DNA from: Halobacteriales archaeon QS_4_66_20 | GTDB taxonomy: Archaea > Halobacteriota > Halobacteria > Halobacteriales > Haloarculaceae | Reading direction: 5' to 3' | Assembly (NCBI GenBank): GCA_003021015.1 | Contig: PXRK01000047.1 | Coordinates: 1-52,819, forward strand | Length of the DNA: 52,819 nt | In this document: positions 1 to 8,678 of the stretch, piece by piece | How the letters are laid out: every line of letters starts with the position of its first letter | Numbering within the stretch: position 1 is the first letter of the stretch | Notes under the pieces: model-generated | Told to the model about the DNA's origin: nothing | Seen by the model: the letters and a program-made list of their open reading frames with translations, nothing else | Databases searched by the model: none | Program-made: the position numbers and the translations under genes

Positions 1-105
1 GGCAGACGACCGAAGGGAGTCTGCCGGTGCCCCCGAGTCGAGCAGCCGGGGGCTTCCTGCATCTACGAGTTCTTCAATTTCTTCCCCGAGGTACTACCGG
101 CGCGG

Positions 106-1290
106 TCACAGCTCGCCGTTCATCGCCGCGAACAGCCGTTCCTTGAACCGCTGTCGCGTGACGCCGCCGCCGGGACCGATCCCCTCCAGGTGTTCGGTGG
201 AGATCTGGCCGCCGCCCATGCGGGCGTGGCCGCCGGCGCTCGACATCGGGACGTCCTCGACGGCGGCTTCGAGCGTCTTGCCCATGTGGACCCGGTCGTC
301 GTTCGAGCGCCCCGAGAGGTGGATGACGCCGTCTTTCTCCGCCAGAACGACGACCGCGTTGACGCCCTCCAGCCGCCGGAGTTCCTCAGCGGCCTGCGGG
401 ATCGCGTCGACGTTGGAGACCCGGCCGACGTCGCTGACGGCGAACGCCGACCGGATTTCGCGTTCGAGGATCGCCCGCGCCTTCACGTCCAGCGACTCAG
501 CGTCCATGTCGGGGTTGGCGATCCGGTCGAGTTTCCCCTCGTCGACGCCGTCGTAGAGGTATGACGCGGCCTCGAACTCGGCCGGCGAGCAGCCGTTCGT
601 GAGGTTTTTCGTGTCCGACTGGATGCCGTACAACAGCGCCGTCGACACCTGCGGGTCGAGCGCCCCGCGGGTGCTGTCGAGGTCCGCGAGTTCGTCGGGG
701 CTGACGGGCGTGTATCCCAGCGACTCGAAGTACTCGCTCAGGATCGTCGCGCAGGCGCCCGCGTCCGTCCGGACGTCGGTGAACTTCCGCCCGGTGCCGA
801 CGCCGGGGTGGTGGTCGACGACGGCGAGCGGTTCGACGGCCTCGGCGTCGGAGAACCCGCGCGGCCTGTTGTGATCGACGAGCACAATCTCGTGTTCGGT
901 GATCTCGCCCGCGTGCTCGATCTGTTCGAAGGTGGCGTCGAGCACGGTCTGGAACGCCCGGTTCTCCTGGTGGCGGATCTGCCCTGCGTGGTACAGCGTC
1001 GTTTCGGTGTCCTGTCGCTGCGCGAGCGCCCCGATTGCCAGCGCACACGACATCGCGTCGGGGTCCGGCCCCGGGTGCATCAACACCCCGACCGCCTCCT
1101 GGTCGCCGAGCAGGCGGGCGAACTGCTGGCCCGGCGTGCGCCGGAGGTACCGCACCAGCGCCACCCCGGCCCCGGCCAGGACGAGTACCGCGACGACCAC
1201 CCCCGCGGCCAGAAGCGGCTCCTCCCGAAGGGTCGACGCAAGCGAGTCGAGGTTGCCCCCGACTGTTCTGACCGCGTCGACTGAACCCAT
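106..1290 (-). CDS. Membrane-anchored DHH/DHHA1 phosphoesterase
   Basis: A 394-residue protein of the DHH superfamily, which hydrolyses short oligonucleotides, cyclic dinucleotide products or phosphoadenosine phosphate. One transmembrane helix (about residues 27-47) would anchor it with the catalytic part in the cytoplasm. The metal-binding signatures HPGPDPDA near residue 72 and VDHHPG near residue 158 are present, and a glycine-rich DHHA1 end (SSAGGHARMGGG) is near residue 355. The ATG start has an AT-rich TATA-like stretch about 30-37 bases upstream. A membrane-bound DHH protein without PAS or GGDEF parts is common in haloarchaea. The exact substrate cannot be read from sequence. Confidence 0.9.
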   Translation of the reverse strand: MGSVDAVRTVGGNLDSLASTLREEPLLAAGVVVAVLVLAGAGVALVRYLRRTPGQQFARLLGDQEAVGVLMHPGPDPDAMSCALAIGALAQRQDTETTLYHAGQIRHQENRAFQTVLDATFEQIEHAGEITEHEIVLVDHNRPRGFSDAEAVEPLAVVDHHPGVGTGRKFTDVRTDAGACATILSEYFESLGYTPVSPDELADLDSTRGALDPQVSTALLYGIQSDTKNLTNGCSPAEFEAASYLYDGVDEGKLDRIANPDMDAESLDVKARAILEREIRSAFAVSDVGRVSNVDAIPQAAEELRRLEGVNAVVVLAEKDGVIHLSGRSNDDRVHMGKTLEAAVEDVPMSSAGGHARMGGGQISTEHLEGIGPGGGVTRQRFKERLFAAMNGEL

Positions 1291-1367
1291 ACGGCTACCC
1301 GTCGCTCCGCAGACAGATGAATATTTCTCTCACACTCACACTCCCGTCCCCAGCAGTCTGAAGGGTT

Positions 1368-2270
1368 CTATCCATCATTTTCTGTCACGTACCGCTCGAT
1401 CGCGTCCCGATACCCTTCCCGGAATGTCGGGTAGCGAAACTCGTAGCCGAGTCCGTGGAGTTTGTCGTTGGCGACCCGCTTGTTCGCGCGGATCCGCCGC
1501 CGCGCCGACGGCGAGAGGTCGTCCGACTCGAGCCGGTCCGCGACCGTCTGCTTCGGCGGGGGTTCGACCCCGCACTGCTCGGCGAGCCAGTCGGCGAACG
1601 TCCACTTCTCGACCGGTTCGTCGTCGACGACGTTTACGACCTCGCCGCGCGCCACGCCGGCGGCGAGCAGGTGGGCGACCGCGCCGGCGGCGTCGTCGCG
1701 GTGCACCACGTTCAGGTACCCCTCGGTGACCGGCCCGTCGAGGTACCGCTCCAGCCGGTAGCGGTCGGGCCCGTACAGCCCGCCGAACCGCGCGACGCTC
1801 CCGTCGACGCCGAGGGCAGCTGTCCGGTCGAGCGCGAGCCGTTCGGCCTCGATCAGGAGCTCCTCGCGCTCGCTGTCGGGATCGAACGGGGTCTCCTCGT
1901 CGACCCAGCCGCCGTCGTGGTCGCCGTACACCCCGGTGCTGGAGGTGTAGACGTACCGGTCCGGCGGGTGCTCGCGGCCGCAGAACGCCTCGATCGTAGT
2001 TCGCTGCCCCTCGACGTACGTCGCCCGGGCAGCCTCGACCCCGCGCCCGCCGGCGCTGGCCGCGAACACGACCGCGTCCGCGTCCGGCACCCGCTCCAGG
2101 GCGTCGGGATCGGTCACATCCGCCTGGACGCCGGTGCCGCCGGCCGCCTCGACGGCGTCGACGCCCGCCTCGGAGCGGCGGACGCCAACGACGTCGTACG
2201 CGTCCCGGACCTGGCGGACGAGTTCGAGGCCGACGTACCCGCAGCCGAGGACGACGAGTCGGTCGGTCAT
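1368..2270 (-). CDS. NAD(P)-dependent SDR-family epimerase/dehydratase (YeeZ-like)
   Basis: A 300-residue extended/atypical SDR. The N-terminal dinucleotide-binding motif GCGYVG is at residues 9-14, and the SSTGVYG active-site-like motif is near residue 105. The sequence resembles the YeeZ/sugar-nucleotide epimerase-like group, whose reaction is mostly unassigned. The ATG overlaps the stop of the upstream DUF5791 gene (ATGA overlap), so the two are co-transcribed. The reading frame stays open far upstream through DUF5791 in another frame and into the export membrane protein gene. That long open frame is accidental, and the start at 2270 is chosen from the motif and the overlap. Confidence 0.88.
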   Translation of the reverse strand: MTDRLVVLGCGYVGLELVRQVRDAYDVVGVRRSEAGVDAVEAAGGTGVQADVTDPDALERVPDADAVVFAASAGGRGVEAARATYVEGQRTTIEAFCGREHPPDRYVYTSSTGVYGDHDGGWVDEETPFDPDSEREELLIEAERLALDRTAALGVDGSVARFGGLYGPDRYRLERYLDGPVTEGYLNVVHRDDAAGAVAHLLAAGVARGEVVNVVDDEPVEKWTFADWLAEQCGVEPPPKQTVADRLESDDLSPSARRRIRANKRVANDKLHGLGYEFRYPTFREGYRDAIERYVTENDG

Positions 2271-2680
2271 TGGCGGCCCGCGATGAACGCGTGGAGGATC
2301 GCGTACTCCGCGAGCGTCAGCGGGTACCGACCCTCGACTTTCTGCTGGATCTCCCTGGGGTCCATCGCGTCGTCGATCCCTGCCGCCAGCGCCTCGACGT
2401 CGAGCACCGCCGTCGACATCCCCATGAGCAGGATGTCCCGCGCCTCCGCCTCGATCGCGTCCGCCGGCGGTCGATCGTCGTCGAGCGCGAGGATCGCGGC
2501 CGCTTGCTCGACGGTCACTCCGGCGGCGTCGCCGTTCGCCGCCGCCTCGACCGTCCCGCGGTCGAGCCCCGTCTCCTCGACCGCCGTCTCGACGCCAGCC
2601 TGGTCGATCGTCTCGGCGAGTACCACCCCGTAGGCCGACTCGAGCGACGCTGGCGAGCGCTCGCCGGCGTCCCCGAATTC
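2267..2680 (-). pseudogene. DUF5791-family protein lacking its normal start
   Basis: The residues match the small haloarchaeal DUF5791 family (function unknown), with the conserved block DILLMGMSTAVLDVEALA and the end QQKVEGRYPLTLAEYA. The family-like N-terminus (SPASLESAYG) lies inside the 99-bp repeat. Upstream of that repeat the frame meets a stop with no ATG between, and the sequence changes to the export membrane protein gene. An internal GTG at 2626 could give a 119-residue protein. I infer that the native start was lost at the repeat junction, by a genomic rearrangement or an assembly error. The 3' end overlaps the SDR start. Confidence 0.7.
2582..2680. repeat. 99-bp exact direct repeat, copy A
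   Basis: These 99 bases are identical to 3222-3320, 640 bases further on in the same orientation. The flanking bases differ immediately on both sides, so the repeat is exactly 99 bp. It begins (minus strand) with GAATTC and encodes the N-terminal part of DUF5791. In this copy the reading frame continues correctly into the rest of DUF5791, so this is probably the native position of the sequence. Confidence 0.97.
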
Positions 2681-3221
2681 TGACCGTCGCGGCGACGAGC
2701 GCCCGCCCGGCGCGGTACCCGACCAGCGAGCGGTCGATCCCGCGGGTCAGGCCGGTCGACAGCGCGGCCAGCAGCACCGCCAGGAAGAGGACGTACAGCC
2801 CCACCGGCGCGCCGAGCCACGCCAGCGACTGCCCGCCGCCGGGGAGCAGGTCGCCCCCGCTCATGCTGTCGGCCAGCCCGACTGTCGCGCCGGCGACCAG
2901 CGGCCCGAACACCGTACCAGTCGAAGCCAGCGTCCGACAGACGTGGTCCATGCTGTGGCGCGCCTCGGCCTCGATGCGCTGGAGGTCCTCGAGGTGGTCA
3001 CTCATCGCCAGCAGGGCGTCCCCCGCGGGCCGCCCCTCCTCGCCGGCTAGCGCCACGAGCGCCATGCTCCCCCGGAGGCGACGGCTCGGGACCGCCGCGA
3101 GCGCGCCGTGCCGGCCGAGGAACGCCTCCCGAACCCCGACCTGGAGCTGTTGCTGGCGGGTGACGCCGCGTTCCAGTACCGCGCCGGTCTCGTCGTCGAG
3201 TTCGTCGGCGGCTCGGGCCAG
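2681..3221 (-). pseudogene. Type II/IV secretion F-family membrane protein, C-terminal fragment
   Basis: About 180 residues typical of the second half of archaeal TadC/GspF-like proteins: a cytoplasmic helical region (residues such as LARAADELDDETG and SMDHVCRTLASTG) followed by two hydrophobic segments. It begins at the edge of repeat copy B and ends at the edge of copy A without its own stop codon. It is separated from the N-terminal fragment (3321-4293) by the repeat and lies in a different frame from the continuation of that fragment. With the N-terminal fragment it would make an otherwise normal F protein with a central piece missing. Confidence 0.75.
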
Positions 3222-3320
3222 CGCCGTCTCGACGCCAGCCTGGTCGATCGTCTCGGCGAGTACCACCCCGTAGGCCGACTCGAGCGACGCTGGCGAGCGC
3301 TCGCCGGCGTCCCCGAATTC
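3222..3320. repeat. 99-bp exact direct repeat, copy B
   Basis: Second identical copy of the sequence at 2582-2680. Here it sits in the middle of the export membrane protein gene, where it replaces an unknown length of coding sequence and breaks the frame. A GTG at 3332 could restart translation through the repeat into the C-terminal fragment, but the product would start with DUF5791 residues. Confidence 0.97.
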
Positions 3321-4293
3321 CCACGAGCGCACCGGCGACGCCGGCCGCGACGCCGAGCAGGAGCGCGCTGCGGGTCCGGTCGGTTACGTCGGGGTGGCCG
3401 GCCGTGACGTCGGGCGGCGGGAACGCGACCGGGCGCCGCGCCAGCAGCCAGGCCGACGCGACGAGCAGCGCCGCCGGCAGGAAGACGTTGTAGACAAGCA
3501 CGACCGACAGCGGCGTGATCGGGACGTCGGCGACGCCGGCGGCCGGCAGCAGCGCGACGAGCGCGATCGGCAGCAGGATGCCAAAGGCGTACAGCGCGGT
3601 CGCCGGCGTCCGGATCCGTGCGGCGAACTCCTGCATCCGCTCGCGGGTGCCCTCGAGGACGGCCGCGAGCGCCCGGTCGAGCAGGCGGCCGCGGTCGCGC
3701 GCCGGCGTCGCCCCGGCCGCCGTGACGAGGGCGAGCGAGCGGCGCAGCGACGGGAACCGATCGGCCCAGGCGTCGCCGAACGTCAGCAGCCCCGAGCGGG
3801 CCGTGTTGCGGGTCCGGCGGACGTGCCGGGCGAGTTCGTCCGCGAGCACACCCTCGCCCGAGCGGGCCGTGAACTCGGCTGCGCGCTCCGGTGTGGGCGA
3901 CAGCCGCATGCTCAGCACCGCCCGCGCGACCAGGTCCGGCGCCGCCCCGAGCGCGCTCGTCCGCCGGGCGGTCGCCAGCAGCCCTGGCGTCGCGTGGACG
4001 CCGTGGATTGCCCCCAGCGCCAGGAGCAGCGCGGCGACCGTGCCGGGGAACCGGAGCGACGCCGGGACGAACAGGAGAGCGAACCCGCAGGCCGCGCCGA
4101 CGAGGATGCCCGCACCGTAGCCGGCGCGGACGAGTCGTGCCGGGGGCAGCTTCCACCCCACGAACCGCAGGTGCTCCCGGAGGTCGTCGCTCGGCTCGAC
4201 CGGCCACGGGTATAGTCGCGCGAGGGTGGCAATCGGCGAGACGGCTGCGACGAGGGCGCGCAGCGGCCGTCGTCTGCGGCGGGTGCCGCTCAT
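3321..4293 (-). pseudogene. Type II/IV secretion F-family membrane protein, N-terminal fragment (TadC/GspF-like)
   Basis: About 324 residues from an ATG that overlaps the stop of the secretion ATPase (ATGA overlap), as expected for an E-F gene pair. The fragment holds two membrane helices near residues 65-105, a soluble T2SF domain (about 115-230) and two further helices (about 235-295). This family forms the inner-membrane platform of archaeal pili and pilus-like machines and works with the ATPase next to it. The normal frame ends at the 99-bp repeat; reading on gives an arginine-rich out-of-frame tail. As assembled the platform protein is broken, so the pilus system would not work unless the junction is an artefact. 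Confidence 0.8.
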
Positions 4294-6281
4294 CGTTGCC
4301 GCTGCCCGTGCGAGGCAGTTACTGCGTCGCCACCCGTCGCCCCGCGCTCGGCGAGCGCCCCGAGCAACCGCCCGCGTGCGGCGAGGGTCTCCCGGAGGTC
4401 GGCGTACGATTCGTCGGGGTCGGCGAGTGCAGCCAGGAGGACGCTGTTGCCCCGGTCGACCCGGCCGGTGGCCGTCAGTCCTGCGTCACTGCGCTCGAAC
4501 AGCGGTTCGAACGCCGGGTCCTCGCCGCCGACGACCTCCTCGATGGCCCGGACGCGCCGGCTGCCGGCCGCGGTGCGTTCGAGGGTCACGACGAGGTCGG
4601 TCGCGCCGAACGACGACGCGGGGACGCCGAGGTCGCTGACGACCCGTTCGTACACGTCGGCGCCGCCGTCGCCGTGGATGGTGCCCAGAACCGCCTCGCT
4701 GTTCGCGCCGACGCGCATCGCCTCGTAGAGGACGGCGGCCTCCTCGCCGCGGACCTCGCCGACGATCAGTGCGCCGTCGCCCAGCCGGAGGGCGGTGCGC
4801 AGCGCCGCTGTGGGTGACAACTCCTCGCCGTCAGTGCTGGTCCGCAGCGCCTGGATGTCGCGGCCGGCGGCCTGCAGCGACGCGACCGGCAGTTCGGGCG
4901 TGTCCTCGATGACGACGGTCCTGACAGTCGGCGGCAGTTCCCAGGTGAGCGCGCCCAGCGCCGTCGTCTTCCCGGCCCCCCGGGAGCCGGCGAGCAGGAT
5001 CGACCGCCCGCGCTCGACGGCGACGGAGAGCAGCGCTGCCGCCCGGCGGGAGACGGTGCCGTTCGCGATCAGCGCCGGGAGCGTCCAGACGGTGCAGTCC
5101 TGCGCCCGGAACGCGAAGGCCGTACCCTGGCTCGGCGGCTCTGTGACGCCTGCGATCCGGACCCGACGGTCGGCGATCCCGGCGGTCGCGTCGAGCGTCG
5201 GGTCCGCCCGTGAGAACGCCCGGCCGCTCTCCCGGCGGAACTGCGAGGCGAGCGCGGCGACGCCGGTTTCGGTGAGCCTGACGTTGGTCACCAGCGTCTG
5301 GCCGTCGACCGTGACCCGCAGGCAGTTTTCGGGCGCCGGCGCGGTGACGAACACGTCCGAAAGGGACGGGTCGGCGAACAGGTCCTCCAGAAGGCCGTAC
5401 CCCCGCGTGTGCTTGCCGAGGACGGCGGCGATCCGCTCGGTCCGAACCTCGTCGCCGTCGTGGTCGTGGGCGCCGTCGTGGTCGTGGGCGCCGTCGGCCT
5501 GTTCGGGCGCGTCGCCATCGTCAACGACCGCCCGGACGGCCCGGCCCGGTGCGCGGTCGCCGCCCTCGAACTCGCCGGTCGCGAGTCGCCGGTACGCCGT
5601 CGAGAGGACCTCAAGCTCCGCGCCCGAGAGCTGCCGGTCGAGCGGATCGAGGTAGTACCGCGTCGGGCCGGTTTCGGGTGTGTAGTGGCGGACGGTTGCC
5701 CCCGTGTCGAGTTCGCGCACGGTCGCCAGTTGTGCGGCCGCCGGCGGCGCCGTCTCGACGCGCCAGCGGCTCACTGCCGGCCCGACGTACGGCGCCAGTG
5801 CCGTCTCGTAGCCCGCGGCCCTGGCGGCCAGTTCCGCGAGCCCGGTTTCGGCAGCGACGTCGGGGGCAGGACCCGCCCGACCGGTCGCCTCGCGAGCGGC
5901 CGCGAGCGGGTCGCGCATCGCCCGCTCGGCCAGCCGCTCGTCGTGGAAGCGCACCGCTTCGGCGAACCGCCCGGCGGCGACCAGAAGCGCCGCGGCGTCG
6001 TCCTCGTAGGCACGCTCGACGCCCGCGGCCTCCGTGCGGACGGTGGTCGCGTCGCGGTCGGTCAGCGCCTCGACGACGACCGCCCGGCAGTCCTCGCTGT
6101 CTTCGAGGCGGCCGTCGTGGGGGCACGACTCGGCGTCGACCACGAGCGTCTCGCCGTCGAAGGCGGCCTCACAGCCACAGCCGTCCGCCTCGGGCTCGCC
6201 CAGGACCGCCGTGAGCGACCCGGCGAGGCTCTCCGGGACCGCATCGAGCGCGTCGTCGGGGGCCGGCGTGCGAAACCCCAT
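4290..6281 (-). CDS. Type II/IV secretion (pilus) ATPase, GspE/TadA family
   Basis: A 663-residue hexameric secretion ATPase that would power assembly of type IV pilus-like fibres at the cytoplasmic membrane. Visible motifs are Walker A GSRGAGKTT (residues 433-441), an Asp-box region (VIEDTPELP), Walker B-like ALIVGEVRGEE (about 504-514) and the His box TIHGDG (about 534-539). The N-terminal half carries a Cys/His cluster and a haloarchaeal extension. A short HDHDG repeat is found near residues 266-276. The gene lies 3 bases after the DUF7310 gene and overlaps the F-protein gene, so the three form an operon. Confidence 0.93.
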   Translation of the reverse strand: MGFRTPAPDDALDAVPESLAGSLTAVLGEPEADGCGCEAAFDGETLVVDAESCPHDGRLEDSEDCRAVVVEALTDRDATTVRTEAAGVERAYEDDAAALLVAAGRFAEAVRFHDERLAERAMRDPLAAAREATGRAGPAPDVAAETGLAELAARAAGYETALAPYVGPAVSRWRVETAPPAAAQLATVRELDTGATVRHYTPETGPTRYYLDPLDRQLSGAELEVLSTAYRRLATGEFEGGDRAPGRAVRAVVDDGDAPEQADGAHDHDGAHDHDGDEVRTERIAAVLGKHTRGYGLLEDLFADPSLSDVFVTAPAPENCLRVTVDGQTLVTNVRLTETGVAALASQFRRESGRAFSRADPTLDATAGIADRRVRIAGVTEPPSQGTAFAFRAQDCTVWTLPALIANGTVSRRAAALLSVAVERGRSILLAGSRGAGKTTALGALTWELPPTVRTVVIEDTPELPVASLQAAGRDIQALRTSTDGEELSPTAALRTALRLGDGALIVGEVRGEEAAVLYEAMRVGANSEAVLGTIHGDGGADVYERVVSDLGVPASSFGATDLVVTLERTAAGSRRVRAIEEVVGGEDPAFEPLFERSDAGLTATGRVDRGNSVLLAALADPDESYADLRETLAARGRLLGALAERGATGGDAVTASHGQRQR

Positions 6282-6284
6282 GGC

Positions 6285-7289
6285 TCAGAGCAGGTCCCGG
6301 ATCCGCTGGAGGGTCCCCGCCTCGCGATCCCCGTCGCCCGCCCCGACCAGCGGATCGTCGGCCCCGTCGGGCAGAACTTCCCCATCCTCCCGGGTAACGG
6401 AGCCCTCGCCGTCCGTAGCCGGCGGGTCGCTCGCCGCCAGCGCCTCGACTGTCGGAGCGCCCGGCGTCGTGTCCGTCGGCTGCTGTGACAGGGAGTGCTG
6501 GCCGCCGGTGTTCGGCGTCGCGGAGTGGCCGGTCGTGGACGACTCGTCAGTGTGCGGTCGGCCACAGGAGTCACAGCGATGATCGCTGGCTTGCGTGCCA
6601 GTACCGCTGCCCCGCTGCCCTGTCTCGCGTTGGCCGCCGATTTGCTGCTGGGTCCCGTGCCGGCTGTCGGCTGGCTGCTGGCTGGCCGCTGGCTGCCGGC
6701 TGATCCGCTGGCGGTCGGTCGCTTGCGGAGCCTGCTGCTGGCCGCCAGTTGCCTGCGGAGTCTCAGACCCGCGGCCAGTTGCTTGATTGCTGGCGTGCGC
6801 TGCGTCGGTGGCGTGCTCCTCGCCGGTGGCGTCGCCGTTGCCGGCGCGGGCGGTCGACTCCGCCCCGTTCGCCGCCGGCGTGCCGTCGGTGTGGCCGCTC
6901 GTTCCCCACTCCCACTCGTCCGCCGGATCGTCGTCGTCCGGTTCGTCGTCGGCTGTCGCAGCCTCCGGCGTGGAGGGGGGTTCCGGAGCACTGCCGGTCG
7001 TGACCGTCCCCGAGAGGCGGTCGTCGAGTGCTTCGGCTTTTGCCAGCGCGGCGTCCGCGCGCTGTTCGACGTCGGTGTTGACCGAGCGAACGTTGCCGAC
7101 GTAGCCGCGGAGTGCCTGGGTCGCTGCTTCGAGCTCCTCGATACGGTCTGCGAGGTCCGCGACGTCGGATTCGAGCGTCTCCAGTCGGTCGAGCGCAGCG
7201 GCCTCGTCGGCGACCGCCGAGAGGTCGTGCTCGCCGTCTGTCACCGCCCGTTCGAGCGCCTCGACTCGTTCCCTGAGCGCGTCGTCCAT
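6285..7289 (-). CDS. DUF7310-like coiled-coil protein with Q/T/S-rich linker and CxxC knuckle
   Basis: A 334-residue protein. Residues 1-90 form a heptad-rich coiled coil (leucine/alanine/glutamate pattern, block ALRGYVGNVRSVN). A long low-complexity segment rich in Gln, Thr, Ser, Gly and Asp follows, with several QQ and QQQ runs. A CDSCGRPH zinc-knuckle-like motif lies near residue 230, then an acidic tail ends in RIRDLL. It is the first gene of the pilus ATPase operon and is most likely an accessory or assembly factor of that system. The start at the ATG 7289 is chosen because the coiled coil begins there; the upstream open frame has no family features. Confidence 0.8.
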   Translation of the reverse strand: MDDALRERVEALERAVTDGEHDLSAVADEAAALDRLETLESDVADLADRIEELEAATQALRGYVGNVRSVNTDVEQRADAALAKAEALDDRLSGTVTTGSAPEPPSTPEAATADDEPDDDDPADEWEWGTSGHTDGTPAANGAESTARAGNGDATGEEHATDAAHASNQATGRGSETPQATGGQQQAPQATDRQRISRQPAASQQPADSRHGTQQQIGGQRETGQRGSGTGTQASDHRCDSCGRPHTDESSTTGHSATPNTGGQHSLSQQPTDTTPGAPTVEALAASDPPATDGEGSVTREDGEVLPDGADDPLVGAGDGDREAGTLQRIRDLL

Positions 7290-7336
7290 ACGGCCGGTGG
7301 TCCCGTTCTGGTACTTGAACCCTCGGTCGATGCTCC

Positions 7337-8101
7337 TCACTCGAACTCGGGGTCGCGGTCGTCGAGGAACGCGGCGACGCCCTCCTCGTGGGCGTCGGTG
7401 CCGTACGCCTGGACCTGGAGCATGATCTCGTGGTCGATGGCGTCGGGCCACTGGCGGCCGAGGTTGTCGTGGATGGTCTGTTTCGCGAGGCCGATCGTCT
7501 CGGTCGGCCGGTCAGCCAGCGTCGCCAGGAGGTCGTCGACGCGCTCGTCCAGTTCCTCCGGGGGAACGGCCCCGTTGAGCAGCCCGAGGTCGGCGGCCTC
7601 GGCGGCCTCGAAGAACTCGCCGGTGAACGCCAGGCGCTTGGCGGCCCGGAGGCCGACGAGTCGCGGGAGGAGGAAGGAGCCGCCGGTGTCGGGGATCAGC
7701 CCGACGTGGACGAACGCACAGGAGAACGTCGCGTCCTCAGTGGCGTAGGCAAAATCCGACAGCGCCGTGATCGCGAGGCCAGCGCCGACGGCGTCGCCGT
7801 TGACCTTCGCGACGATCGGAACGCGGCACTCGAGCATCGCCTCGACCACCCGGCCGAGCGTCTCGTGCACCCGGTCGTACGCTTCCCGGGGCGTCTCCTC
7901 GCGCTCGGCCATCGACTGGATGTCGCCGCCGGCGCTGAACGCCTCCCCCTCGCCGGTCAGCATCACGGCGTCGTGGTCCTCGACGTTCGCGCCCTCGACG
8001 GCCGAGGCTAGCTCCTGGGCCGCCTCGGGCGTGAACGCGTTCATCGACTCGGGCCGGTCGAACGTGATCCGTAACTGCCCGTCCACCGTTGTGACGTCCA
8101 T
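7337..8101 (-). CDS. Enoyl-CoA hydratase/isomerase family protein (PaaG-like)
   Basis: A 254-residue crotonase-fold protein that acts on CoA thioesters in fatty-acid or aromatic-acid breakdown. The oxyanion-hole segments are FSAGGDI (about residues 55-61) and GDAVGAG (about 103-109). The active-site block reads GLIPDTGGSFLLPRL, which carries an Asp where classical hydratases have Glu, as in PaaG-type isomerases. The length is normal for the family. A TATA-like box (gagttaag, minus strand) lies about 27 bases before the ATG. It appears to be a single-gene unit. The substrate is not resolved. Confidence 0.9.
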   Translation of the reverse strand: MDVTTVDGQLRITFDRPESMNAFTPEAAQELASAVEGANVEDHDAVMLTGEGEAFSAGGDIQSMAEREETPREAYDRVHETLGRVVEAMLECRVPIVAKVNGDAVGAGLAITALSDFAYATEDATFSCAFVHVGLIPDTGGSFLLPRLVGLRAAKRLAFTGEFFEAAEAADLGLLNGAVPPEELDERVDDLLATLADRPTETIGLAKQTIHDNLGRQWPDAIDHEIMLQVQAYGTDAHEEGVAAFLDDRDPEFE

Positions 8102-8455
8102 ACCCCGACTGGTTCGGCGAGTCTCTTAACTCTGGTTTCCGCCCTGTTTCTGCCGACATCGCGAATCCACGTCGGCGCGCGCTGGCGAGCGTGCTCGAAC
8201 GAACTGAGAGCCGCGAGCCGACACCGTGCGAGGGATGAGCACCGCAGCGAACGAAGTGAGCGAGGAGCGCAGTCGGGTGGGGAGGGTGTGGCTCTCGTCC
8301 GGGTGGATTGATAGTGATTGTTGTGACTCGTTAAACGGGCCGGCCGTCATCGGCGGCGTAGTACCTCGGGCGGCAGCACGACCCCGAGGTCCGGTTGTGC
8401 GGACGGCCGCCCCACCGCCCCTGGTTCTTTGTCGGCCCGGTCCAAAGGGGGGTCC
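8102..8455. other. Intergenic region with a solitary MITE end
   Basis: No gene is supported here. At 8312-8336 there is one end of the TNA-type element (TAGTGATTGTTGTGA...), preceded by TGA at 8309-8311, but I find no matching right end. Further left are the short purine-rich GAACGAAGTGAGCGAG-type repeats common between haloarchaeal genes (about 8240-8270). Confidence 0.6.
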
Positions 8456-8638
8456 ATGTCCGATCAGTCCGGGGGCCGTGCCCCCGACCGGAGCGAGAAG
8501 CTCTACCCAAACGCCGGCGGCGGGGAGACGGGCGGCCGGGACGTCTCCCGGCGCTCGCTGCTGGCCGGCTCTGCCGCCGTCGGCGCGACCGTCACCGCCG
8601 GCTGTCTCGGCGACGACGAGGGGGGAAACGGCGACGGT
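8456..8638 (+). pseudogene. Truncated Tat lipoprotein gene (N-terminal remnant)
   Basis: From ATG 8456 the first 61 codons encode a hydrophilic leader, a twin-arginine signal (SRRSLLAG) and a lipobox ending TAGC, then the usual acidic/glycine spacer of a haloarchaeal lipoprotein (LGDDEGGNGDG). After that no mature domain follows: the frame runs out of phase through the next gene's promoter and coding region. I read it as the 5' remnant of a lost exported protein. The parent family cannot be named from the signal peptide alone. The remnant lies just upstream of the SDR gene and may still carry a promoter. Confidence 0.6.
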
Positions 8639-8678
8639 CACTCCGTCCTTTTTGTCCCCAGCGACCGAACCCGCACCC

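Noticed and set aside
1368-3332. A 654-codon open frame that looks like a fusion of a membrane protein and a dehydrogenase
   Set aside because: The middle third is DUF5791 read in the wrong frame (arginine-rich, no family match), and the dehydrogenase has its own ATG with ATGA overlap. The frame is open by chance in GC-rich DNA.
5456-5500. HDHDG repeat in the secretion ATPase as a metal site
   Set aside because: It is a short duplicated low-complexity stretch in a linker, and there is no family support for metal binding.
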